In this document: positions 1-7,161 of the stretch, piece after piece | Position numbering within the stretch: the stretch's first letter is position 1 | Layout of the letters: every line of letters starts with the position of its first letter | Assembly (NCBI RefSeq): GCF_009709555.1 | Contig: NZ_WJBG01000170.1 | Coordinates: 1 to 64,000, forward strand | Source of the DNA: Streptomyces blattellae | GTDB lineage: Bacteria > Actinomycetota > Actinomycetes > Streptomycetales > Streptomycetaceae | Reading direction: 5' to 3' | DNA length: 64,000 bases | Notes under the pieces: model-generated | What the model saw: only the letters and a program-made list of their open reading frames with translations | Database searches by the model: none | What the model was told of the DNA's origin: nothing | Translations under genes and position numbers: made by a program

Positions 1-2
1 GC

Positions 3-2714
3 CTAAAACAGGCTCAGCAACGCCTCCGCCGGATCCGTCAGTCCCGTTTCGCCGTCCGGGAGGGGGAGTTCGAACCGGACCGTTTTGCCGCGGGGGGTGC
101 GGCGGGAGCCCCAGGCGGCGGACAGGAGGCCGACGAGTTGGAGGCCGCGGCCGCCCTCGTCGGTGTCGCGGGCGCGGCGGCGGCGGGGCTGGACCAGGCC
201 GGAGTCCCAGACCTCGCAGACGAGGGTGCGGTCCAGGAGGAGGCGCAGTCTGATCTCTCCCTCGCCGTAGCGCAGCGCGTTGGTGACCAGCTCGCTCACC
301 AGCAGCTCCGCCGTGTCGACCAGCGGCTCCAGGTCCCAGCTCAGCAGCTGGCCGCGCGCGTACTCGCGGGCACGGCCGACGCTGCGGGGTTCGCGGGGGA
401 GCGTCCAGTCGCCGACGGAGTCGGCCGGCAGGCCCTGGACCCTGGCCATCAGGAGGGCGATGTCGTCCTCGCCGTGGTGGGTGTCGAGGGTGTTGAGGAC
501 GTGGTCGCAGACGTCCTCCAGGGGGGCGGAGGGGTCCGTCAGCGTGCCTACGAACGCTTGCAGGCCCTCGTCCAGGGGGTGGTCGCGGGACTCGACCAGT
601 CCGTCCGTGTAGAGCGCCAGCAGCGCGCCTTCGGGCAGTTCGACCTCCACCTCCTCAAAGGGCTCCCCGCCGACGCCGAGCGGCATGCCCGGCGGCACGT
701 CCAGCATCAGCGCGTCCTCGCCGGGCTCGACCAGGACGGGCGGCAGGTGGCCCGCGTTCGCGAAGGTGCAGCGGCGCGTCACGGAGTCGTAGACCGCGTA
801 CACGCACGTCGCCAGGTACACCTCGGACAGGTCCGCCTCACGCGGGCGGCGGGCCGCGCGGGTCGCCTGCTGGACGCCGCCCGGCGCCCCGAGTCCCCGT
901 GCGATCTCGTCCAACGCGGAGAGCACTTCTGCCGGTTCGAGGTCCAGCAGGGCCAGGGTCCGTACGGCGGAGCGGAGTTCGCCCATCGCCACGGCCGCCC
1001 TGAGCCCGCGTCCCATCACATCCCCGACCACCAATGCCGTACGGTGGCCGGGCAGTTCGATGACGTCGAACCAGTCCCCGCCCACCTCGCTGGGCCGGTC
1101 GGCGGAGGAGTTGCCGGGCAGATAGCGGCAGGCGATGTCGAGGCCGGAGGCCACCGGGTCGCCCGGCGGGAGCAGGGACCGCTGCAGTATCAGGGCCCGT
1201 TCGTGCTCGCGGCGGTACAGGCGGGCGTTGTCGATGCAGACCGCCGCCCGCGCCGCCAGCTCCACCGCCAGCTCCCGGTCCCGGTCGCCGAACGGCTCGC
1301 TGCCCTTCGTACGGGAGAACTGCACAAGTCCTACGACGGTGTCGTGGGCGACCATCGGAACGGCGAGCGTGGACTGGACGAGGCCGCCCTCCTCGGGCGG
1401 GACGCGCCGCGGCTTGGCGGTGCGCAGGGCGTCCGCGCAAGGGGAGTTGAAGGGGTAGTGGTGGACGGCACCGATGGCGACCGGTGTGCCACAGCTGATG
1501 AACGGCGCGTCGGAGACCGCGCTGGCGTAGGCGACCCGGCGCAGTGCCGCACTGCCGTCGGCGAGCCCGGGCGGGGTCTCGTCGCCGGCCAGCAGGCCCT
1601 GGTAGAGGTCGACGGTCGCCAGGTCGCAGAAGCCGGGGACGACGACGTCGAGGAGCTCGCGGGCCGTGGTCTCCAGATCGAGGGAGTTGCCGATACGGGC
1701 GCCCGCTTCGTTGAGAAGGGCGAGATTGCGTCGGGCGGCGGCGGCCTCGCGGGCGGCGGCGCGGCGGGCGGTGATGTCCGTTCCGAGCCATGCGATGCCG
1801 ACGGGGCGACCGGTGCCGCTGTGCATGCGGTAGAGGTTGACGGACCAGTGGCGGCGCTCGTCGGAGCCCGGCACAAAGCCGGTGACGTGCATGTCCGTGA
1901 TGCTCTCGCCGGTCTCCAGGACGCGACGCAGCACCGCGGTGACCCGTTCGGCCTCCGGCCGGGCGAGGTAGTCGTGCACGCCGCGGCCCCGCTGCTCTTC
2001 GGGCGTACCGCCGAACAGGGACGCAAACCGCCTGTTGGCGCGGCGAACCCGCAGGTCGGGGTCGATGTGCAGAAAGCCGAACGGAGTTTGGCCGAAAATC
2101 GACTGCGAGGCGGCGAGGTCGGTCTCGATCCGGCGCAGGGTGCGGACGTCGACCACGATGCAGACGGCGGCCTTCTCACCGTCCTCGGTGCGCGTCGGCA
2201 TGACGTAGACCTCGGCGAGAGCCTCGTCGCCCTCCCCGTCGGTCGCGTCCGGCTTCCGGAAGGGGACCACGCCGGTCCACTCCCGGCCGTCGAGGATCTC
2301 GGCCATCTTCCGCTGGCCCTGCTCGCGCAGGTCGGGGTCGATGAACGCCTCGATGGGGTCCATGCCGACGGCCCGCTCGGCGGGGATGCCGAACAACTGC
2401 TCGGCGCGCAGGCTCCACTGGTCGACGAGGCCGTCGGCGCCGATGGAGAAGGACGCGACCTTGATGTAGTCGTAGATGGAGCCGGGCGGGCTGCTCTGCC
2501 ACATGGCGTCACCGGGGGGCGCCTCGCCGGACAGCACGGCACCACCGGACGACCCGTCGTCACCGGACGGCACAGCACCGGAAGACCCGTCGTCCCCGGG
2601 CCGCCCGGCGCCGGAGGCTCTCGTCGCGTCGGCCCCGAAGGAAGCCGCGACTCCCGTCCTCGCGCCGCCCGACGGGTCCTCGGACTCCGTGGCCTTCGCT
2701 GGTATCTCGCTCAC
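3..2714 (-). CDS. SpoIIE-family PP2C phosphatase with PAS, GAF and HATPase domains
   Basis: A multidomain Ser/Thr phosphatase of the SpoIIE/RsbU type, about 903 residues. In order it has two PAS-like segments (from about residues 80 and 206), a GAF domain (about 330-495), the PP2C module (about 510-760, with the metal-site motif GGDWFDVIELPG and the C-terminal HHGEDDIALL) and a C-terminal anti-sigma-type HATPase (about 770-900, SELVTNALRYGEG and DEGGRGLQLV). Such proteins typically adjust sigma-factor partner switching in response to a ligand or redox signal; that role is inferred. The GTG start at 2714 is preferred because GGAGGGGAC lies just upstream; the frame stays open to 2933 but that part is arginine-rich and unlike a protein. 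A separate HATPase gene lies upstream on the same strand. Confidence 0.9.
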   Translation of the reverse strand: MSEIPAKATESEDPSGGARTGVAASFGADATRASGAGRPGDDGSSGAVPSGDDGSSGGAVLSGEAPPGDAMWQSSPPGSIYDYIKVASFSIGADGLVDQWSLRAEQLFGIPAERAVGMDPIEAFIDPDLREQGQRKMAEILDGREWTGVVPFRKPDATDGEGDEALAEVYVMPTRTEDGEKAAVCIVVDVRTLRRIETDLAASQSIFGQTPFGFLHIDPDLRVRRANRRFASLFGGTPEEQRGRGVHDYLARPEAERVTAVLRRVLETGESITDMHVTGFVPGSDERRHWSVNLYRMHSGTGRPVGIAWLGTDITARRAAAREAAAARRNLALLNEAGARIGNSLDLETTARELLDVVVPGFCDLATVDLYQGLLAGDETPPGLADGSAALRRVAYASAVSDAPFISCGTPVAIGAVHHYPFNSPCADALRTAKPRRVPPEEGGLVQSTLAVPMVAHDTVVGLVQFSRTKGSEPFGDRDRELAVELAARAAVCIDNARLYRREHERALILQRSLLPPGDPVASGLDIACRYLPGNSSADRPSEVGGDWFDVIELPGHRTALVVGDVMGRGLRAAVAMGELRSAVRTLALLDLEPAEVLSALDEIARGLGAPGGVQQATRAARRPREADLSEVYLATCVYAVYDSVTRRCTFANAGHLPPVLVEPGEDALMLDVPPGMPLGVGGEPFEEVEVELPEGALLALYTDGLVESRDHPLDEGLQAFVGTLTDPSAPLEDVCDHVLNTLDTHHGEDDIALLMARVQGLPADSVGDWTLPREPRSVGRAREYARGQLLSWDLEPLVDTAELLVSELVTNALRYGEGEIRLRLLLDRTLVCEVWDSGLVQPRRRRARDTDEGGRGLQLVGLLSAAWGSRRTPRGKTVRFELPLPDGETGLTDPAEALLSLF

Positions 2715-2955
2715 GCGAACCGTCCCCTCCAGCTCACCGCGCCCGGCACCAGTCACCAGGGGCGGCTGCCCGCAGTATCCAGCACTACGACGCCACCTGA
2801 CACGGTGTTCACGATCACAGCACGGTCCCGACGGTTTTCGGTCCGGACTGCGACAACACTTCCAGTCTTCTAACCAGCGGACACGTCGTCGAATCACGCA
2901 GCACGAGAACCGCCACTGGCCTGAACCAGACACCGGACAGCGGGTCTGCGGCTGT

Positions 2956-3025
2956 ACACCCGGTTCAGCACACCCGGTTCAGCACACCCGGTTCAGCACA
3001 CCCGGTTCAGCACACCCGGTTCAGT
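2956..3025. repeat. 14-bp direct repeat x5 over the end of the HATPase gene
   Basis: Five contiguous copies of ACACCCGGTTCAGC (the last ends in T). The final copy contains the TGA stop of the minus-strand HATPase gene at 3021-3023, so on the coding strand TGA recurs every 14 bp downstream of the gene. Because 14 is not a multiple of three, the copies place stops in all three frames. There are no spacers, so this is not a CRISPR array. Confidence 0.97.
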
Positions 3026-3449
3026 CCGGTACCACCAGTTCGAACCACACCGTCTTGCCCGCCTCGCCGGGCCGGGTTCCCCAGCGGCGCGAGGAGAGGG
3101 CGACGAGTTGGAGCCCGCGCCCGCTCTCGTCATCGGGCCGGACCACGCGCTCGCGCGGCGGGTCCGGGAGCGGGTCGGAGACCTCGACCAGCAGGACGTC
3201 ACGCACATCCGCGGGACGGACCAGCCGTACGCCGATGGGGCCCGTGGCATGGCGCAGGGAGTTGGTGACCAGCTCGCTGACCAGCAGGGCGGTGATGTCG
3301 GCGACGCTCTCCAGGTCCCACTCGCGCAGCCTGGCGCGGACGGCGGCACGGGCGGCGCGGACGGCGCCCGGGTCTGCGGGAAAGGTCCAGTCGGCGCAGT
3401 CGCCATCGGTGTCGATCACGCCGATCACTTCCCAGGCCAGCAAGCCCAC
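3021..3449 (-). CDS. ATP-binding anti-sigma-factor-like protein (HATPase_c)
   Basis: A stand-alone GHKL/HATPase domain of the RsbW/SpoIIAB type, 142 residues from the first start. The N-box-like SELVTNSLRHATGPIGV and the G-rich DESGRGLQLVALSSRRW are both present, and the C terminus is the usual KTVWFELVVPD. It may bind ATP and sequester a sigma or anti-anti-sigma factor; the partner is unknown. It lies upstream of, and is co-oriented with, a SpoIIE-type phosphatase that carries its own HATPase domain, which suggests related signalling. GTG codons at 3449, 3428 and 3419 are all possible starts; the one at 3419 has GGGAA at good spacing. The stop codon lies inside a five-copy 14-bp repeat. Confidence 0.85.
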   Translation of the reverse strand: MGLLAWEVIGVIDTDGDCADWTFPADPGAVRAARAAVRARLREWDLESVADITALLVSELVTNSLRHATGPIGVRLVRPADVRDVLLVEVSDPLPDPPRERVVRPDDESGRGLQLVALSSRRWGTRPGEAGKTVWFELVVPD

Positions 3450-3535
3450 GCACGTCCGGTTTCATGGGGTTAATGGGCACATACCCGATATCGCGGCGAC
3501 AGTACCGTGCGCTCCGCGGGTTTAGCTGGGTGCGC

Positions 3536-4015
3536 CTAATGGCTCGGGGGGCGACATTGTTGTGCGGGTGCGGGTTCGTGGGGGGCTGGTCGCGCAGTTC
3601 CCCGCGCCCCTTGGGGTCGGTCCAGTCGGGCCTCGATCTCCCGCACCGCCGGAATGTCCTCGTCCAGCCACGGGACGTCCCAGAACTCCGCCGGGGTCAG
3701 CCAGCGCAGCTCGTCGTGGTCCTGGAGGGGCTTGGGGTCGGGGGAGCCGGGCAGTAGGCGGGCCGTCCAGACCTGGAGGACGTACGGGGGTTTGAGGGGC
3801 CACTGACCCGGCACGCGGTCGACCGTCTCGCTCTCGACGCCGAGTTCCTCGCGCACCTCCCTGACCAGGGCCGCCTCGGGAGTCTCGCCCCGCTCCACCT
3901 TGCCGCCGGGCAGCTCCCAGCGTCCGGCCAGTTCGGGGGGTGCGCTGCGGCGGGCGGCGAGCAGCCGGCCGCCGGAGAGGAGTGCTGCCCCCACGACCAC
4001 GATCGGTTCCGTCAT
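3536..4015 (-). CDS. Nudix hydrolase, MutT-like
   Basis: A 159-residue Nudix pyrophosphohydrolase. The Nudix box is clear at about residues 35-57 (GGKVERGETPEA followed by REVREELGV), giving the Mg-binding REVxEE core. It is likely to hydrolyse a nucleoside diphosphate linked to another group, possibly oxidised dGTP as MutT does; the substrate cannot be read from sequence. The ATG at 4015 (MTEPIVVVG) is chosen because homologues begin there and the upstream frame is only repeat-derived. The start codon lies in a 20-bp repeat, and a tiny upstream ORF ends in an ATGA overlap with this start. The C-terminal tail is short and proline/alanine rich. Confidence 0.9.
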   Translation of the reverse strand: MTEPIVVVGAALLSGGRLLAARRSAPPELAGRWELPGGKVERGETPEAALVREVREELGVESETVDRVPGQWPLKPPYVLQVWTARLLPGSPDPKPLQDHDELRWLTPAEFWDVPWLDEDIPAVREIEARLDRPQGARGTARPAPHEPAPAQQCRPPSH

Positions 4016-4073
4016 GCGCGGGAGCCTACGGCCATGCGCGGGAGCCTGTGGCCATGCGCGGGAGCCTGTGGCA
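4014..4073. repeat. 20-bp direct repeat x3 carrying the Nudix start codon
   Basis: Three copies of a 20-bp unit (ATGCGCGGGAGCCTGTGGCC on the plus strand). Read on the minus strand, each copy places an ATG at the same point, at 4055, 4035 and 4015; the last is the Nudix start. The ATG at 4035 opens a seven-residue ORF (MAVGSRA) whose TGA overlaps the Nudix ATG as ATGA. Confidence 0.95.
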
Positions 4074-4100
4074 GCGGCACAGGTGCGCACGCGCGCACGC

Positions 4101-4292
4101 TCAGTCGATCGAACTCGCCCCGTTCTGCCCGATCCGCTCGACCCAGTACAGCTGCTTGTGTCCGCGGGAGTCGAGGCTGTCGGCGATCTTCTGGGCCTCG
4201 GCCCGGGTCGCGTACCGGCCCACGCGGTAGCGATTGCCGTTGTCGTCCTGCCGTATGACGAGCCAGGGAAGAGTGATCGTGCTGTCGTTCAT
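4101..4292 (-). CDS. Small SPOR-domain-like protein
   Basis: A 63-residue cytosolic protein that looks like a single SPOR-type fold: LPWLVIRQDDNGNRYRVGRY followed by a helix (ATRAEAQKIADSLD) and a final strand with KQLYWVERI. SPOR domains bind denuded glycan strands at division sites, but this protein has no signal peptide or membrane anchor, so a peptidoglycan role is doubtful. It lies upstream of the Nudix gene on the same strand. A purine-rich GGAAGGAGCGGTGGGGCGGG precedes the ATG. Similar short proteins are common in Streptomyces and have no known function. Confidence 0.8.
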   Translation of the reverse strand: MNDSTITLPWLVIRQDDNGNRYRVGRYATRAEAQKIADSLDSRGHKQLYWVERIGQNGASSID

Positions 4293-4621
4293 CCCGCCCC
4301 ACCGCTCCTTCCAGCCCGCGACCGCACGAGTCCTGCCCGCGGCCTGTGCCGTGCCCCACCCGCTAAGGAAACCGCAATCCGCATATGCCTGAGCCTACGC
4401 CTAACCTTTACGCAGCGAATACGGCTTTTCACGAAGAGGTACGCAACCAGCCAAAGTGCAGGGGGCGCACGACGGCGAATGCGCCGTGCGGACCTGTTCG
4501 CGCATCCGGTCGGCGACCTGCCGCACCTGCCGGGGCGACCTGCGAGAACGACCGGATTCCAACGCCGGGCGGACCGGCGCCCGTTGGGCGGCGGCCGGGG
4601 CAACTGCCGTGACGGCGTGCG
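4293..4621. other. Intergenic region, no gene recognised
   Basis: It separates the SPOR-like gene from the upstream GntR gene, both on the minus strand. Open frames here have no recognisable protein character. A less GC-rich patch around 4385-4440 (GCCTAACCTTTACGC) is the likeliest promoter area for the SPOR-like gene, but no convincing -35/-10 pair could be assigned. Confidence 0.4.
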
Positions 4622-5374
4622 CTACTTCACAGGCAGGTGATAGGCGACCCGGTAGCGGTCGGCCGGGACGACCACGTCGGCCGTCTCCACGGGGCGGCCC
4701 GAGGCGTAGTACGTGCGGGAGACGACCAGGACGACATGGCCGGGCACGCCGCCCAGGGCGAGCAGTTCCTCGGCGAGGCCCGGACGGGCGCCGACCTCCT
4801 CCGTCATGTTGTCCACGATCACGTCGATGGCGGCCATGCGCTCGACGACGCCCATGCCGCCGAGGGGCCCCTCCTCGGGCAGCATCACGGGCGTGCGGCC
4901 GGTGACGGCGAGGGGCTCCCAGGAAGTGGAGAGCATCATCGCCTCGCCGGCCTCCCGGAAGACGTACTTGGTGCACATCACGCGGTCCCCGGGCTGGATC
5001 GCGAGCCGCTCGGCGACACCGCGGCTCGCCTCGGCCTGCCGGCTGCTGGACTCCCAGGTGCCGCGCGTCTCGCCGTCGGCCTGCTCCTGCCGGAACGGGG
5101 TGGCGCCGCCGGTCGGCCGGAATCCGGAGCGGGCGATACGGCGGGGCACGGGCCGCTCGCGGACATACGTCCCGGAGCCGGAGCGGCCCTCGACCAGGCC
5201 CTCGGCCATCAGCACCTTGCGCGCCTCCAGGGCGACGGTGTCCGAGACGCCGTACTCCTCGCGGATTCTGGCCTGTGACGGGAGGCGGGTGTGCGGGGGC
5301 AGTGAACCGTCGACGATCTTCTTGCGGAGATCACCCGCGACACGCAGGTACGCCGGCTGCTCACCGAATGTCAC
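4622..5374 (-). CDS. GntR-family transcriptional regulator (HutC/UTRA type)
   Basis: A 250-residue regulator. The N-terminal winged helix (about residues 8-72: AYLRVAGDLRKKIVDGSLPP, then LPSQARIREEYGVSDT and VEGRSGSGTYV) is typical GntR. The C-terminal half (about 110-245, including DRVMCTKYVFREAGEAMMLS and PVETADVVVPADRYRVAY) matches a UTRA effector domain, as in HutC-subfamily regulators that sense small metabolites. The effector is unknown. A short GTTG-N9-CAAC inverted repeat at about 5393-5409, just upstream of the start, could be its own operator. Confidence 0.9.
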   Translation of the reverse strand: MTFGEQPAYLRVAGDLRKKIVDGSLPPHTRLPSQARIREEYGVSDTVALEARKVLMAEGLVEGRSGSGTYVRERPVPRRIARSGFRPTGGATPFRQEQADGETRGTWESSSRQAEASRGVAERLAIQPGDRVMCTKYVFREAGEAMMLSTSWEPLAVTGRTPVMLPEEGPLGGMGVVERMAAIDVIVDNMTEEVGARPGLAEELLALGGVPGHVVLVVSRTYYASGRPVETADVVVPADRYRVAYHLPVK

Positions 5375-5392
5375 TGGCCGCTCCCATCAGGT

Positions 5393-5409
5393 TGTACAGA
5401 CAGCAACAG
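5393..5409. promoter_or_regulatory. Possible operator upstream of the GntR gene
   Basis: The sequence GTTGTACAGACAGCAAC has four-base inverted arms (GTTG/CAAC) around a partly symmetric core. It sits about 20 bp upstream of the GntR start, where autoregulatory sites of this family are often found. The symmetry is weak. Confidence 0.3.
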
Positions 5410-5521
5410 CGTGGCAACCGTGAGTTGTCCGGCGCAAGCAAAGGTCAGAGAATCACCCGATGTGATGACTTGCGGCCCGGAAGGGCTTTACGCAGGCGCT
5501 TTCTCCCCGCTATGGCCGCGA

Positions 5522-6760
5522 TCACACCTCGATTCCGCCGTCTCCTCCCCCGCTGTCCGAGCCGTCGCCGCTGTCGTCGTACGACGGTGGAGTCGTCGCC
5601 AGCCCCAGAGCTTTGCGCGCGGTGACCGACCGCTCCGGCGCGATCAGCGCGTAGCCCTTGTCGTAGTGCTCGTAGAAGGTGTCCGCGTCCGCGGCCCCGG
5701 CGGCTGCGGCCCACTCCTTCCGGGCGGCCTGAAGGTCCTCGACCAGATCCCCGACCGGCTGCTCGGCGCCGGCGGGCCACGGGTGGTCGCGGAGCGTCCC
5801 GGCCTGCTCGGTCAGCGCGTCCGCGACGCGTTCCGCCCACTCCTTGTGGCCCGGCAGGTCGTCCTCGACGTACTCCTGGGTGGGAGCGGAGTCCATGGCG
5901 GTGTTGAGGACGTCCGCCGCCTTCAGGTACGTGACCTGGTCGTCGTCGAGTGTCGTCGCGTCGTTGCGCAGCGAGCCGGTCAGGCCGCTCGCGCCGTCCG
6001 TGTGGCCGAACGCACAGGTGATCTCGCGGTCGCCGAGCCGCCAGCTCTGCCGGGTCGGGGTCAGGTAGTAGACGTCGACGGTGCCGGGCAGGGCCCAGGC
6101 GTCCATCGCGTAACCGTCCTGGAGGGCATAGCACTTGTCGTCCGCGAACCGGGTCACCTCGTCGTCGCCCGGATACGAGCCGTCGGGCATCTCCACGACC
6201 GCGAACACCTCGCCGTCGTGCCGGCCGGCGCAGGGCACGGAGTCGACGTCGTAGGTGAACCCCTCAAGGCCGCCGGGCGAGTCGAAGCACTCGCCCTTCT
6301 CCAGGGAGAGGCTCGAATCGTCGCGCGCGGCTTCCTCGAATCCCTCCCAGAACTCGGCCGCGGCGCCGGACGACAGCAACAGGGCCCACAGTGCCAGCCC
6401 GACCGAGGACAGCACCGACCCGGTGACCGCCATGCCCTTCCCGCGCTCGCCCCGCCGCTTGATCTGGCTCAGTGCGATCAGGCCGAGGACCAGCCCCACG
6501 CCCGGGACGAAGCAGAGCAGCCCGGTGACCAGCGAGCCGATGGCGACACCGTTGACCGGCGCCGGACGGTTGAACGGGCTGTAGCCCTGTCCCCAGGAGG
6601 GGTACGGCACCCCGTAGTACGGGCCCTGCTGGTACTGCGGACCGTACGGACCTTGCTGGTACTGCGGACCGTGCGGGCCCTGCTGGTACTGCTGGGTCGG
6701 CGGGTACTGCCCTTGGGGCTCCTGTGGCTGGTGGGGCCCGGAGGGCGGGGGTATGGACAC
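5522..6760 (-). CDS. DUF4190 membrane protein with septum-formation-like extracellular domain
   Basis: A 412-residue membrane protein. Residues 1-65 are Q/P/G/Y-rich, with a 9-residue repeat (QQGP[YH]GPQY) encoded by a 27-bp DNA repeat. Then come two hydrophobic segments typical of DUF4190 (VNGVAIGSLVTGLLCFVPGV with GLVLGLIALSQIKRRGERG, and MAVTGSVLSSVGLALWALLL), and a large C-terminal domain with paired cysteines (KGECFD, SVPCAGRHDGEVFAVV, DDKCYAL, EITCAFG) like the septum-formation domain family. It ends in a D/S/G-rich tail. The GTG start at 6760 has AGGAG upstream. Function unknown; actinobacterial relatives are linked to cell-envelope or septum processes. Confidence 0.82.
   Translation of the reverse strand: MSIPPPSGPHQPQEPQGQYPPTQQYQQGPHGPQYQQGPYGPQYQQGPYYGVPYPSWGQGYSPFNRPAPVNGVAIGSLVTGLLCFVPGVGLVLGLIALSQIKRRGERGKGMAVTGSVLSSVGLALWALLLSSGAAAEFWEGFEEAARDDSSLSLEKGECFDSPGGLEGFTYDVDSVPCAGRHDGEVFAVVEMPDGSYPGDDEVTRFADDKCYALQDGYAMDAWALPGTVDVYYLTPTRQSWRLGDREITCAFGHTDGASGLTGSLRNDATTLDDDQVTYLKAADVLNTAMDSAPTQEYVEDDLPGHKEWAERVADALTEQAGTLRDHPWPAGAEQPVGDLVEDLQAARKEWAAAAGAADADTFYEHYDKGYALIAPERSVTARKALGLATTPPSYDDSGDGSDSGGGDGGIEV
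6621..6696. repeat. 27-bp in-frame repeat in the DUF4190 N terminus
   Basis: Nearly three copies of a 27-bp unit (core CTGCTGGTACTGCGGACCGT) at 6621-6647, 6648-6674 and 6675-6696. They encode the nine-residue QQGP[YH]GPQY repeat of the cytosolic head. The period is a multiple of three, so the reading frame is kept. Confidence 0.9.
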
Positions 6761-7161
6761 GGGTGCCGTGCTCCTGGTTCAGGCGGTGGCGCGCGAAGCG
6801 GGACTGATGAGACTGATGCTGCGCGAATCGTAAACACGCCTGCCGCACGCTTGCACGGGTCTCGTGCCTCGTCCTCGCGGCGGGCCGGGTCACCGACCGA
6901 AGCCCTGCCCGCGAGGTCACGTCACGTCACGGATGACTGGTCACTCGTCAGAACCACGGTGCCAGGCGTCGATCGGACGGAGCGGCCCGGGTCTCACGGC
7001 ATGTCAGCGCGAGGCGTCCGCGCGTCCCACGCCGTGGTGGAGGCTCGCTTCGGACCCGATGTCGCCATCGGCCGACTCGCCGCGCTGAACGAACGGCACC
7101 CGGACGCGAGTTACCGCGAAGACCGTGGCGGCGACGCCGGCGCCTTGTCACACTCGGTGGT
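6761..7161. other. Divergent intergenic region between DUF4190 and NACHT genes
   Basis: About 400 bp that must hold the promoters of two divergent genes. The only local structure seen is a short direct repeat (GACTGATGAGACTGATG at about 6802-6818). No open frame here has recognisable protein character on either strand. Confidence 0.4.

Noticed and set aside
138..2873. A 911-residue open frame antisense to the SpoIIE-type gene
   Set aside because: Long antisense frames are expected at this GC content; the protein has biased composition and no domain, whereas the minus-strand product has clear PAS, GAF, PP2C and HATPase motifs.
2956..3025. CRISPR-like array of 14-bp repeats
   Set aside because: The units are contiguous with no spacers and are much too short; it is a simple tandem repeat over a stop codon.
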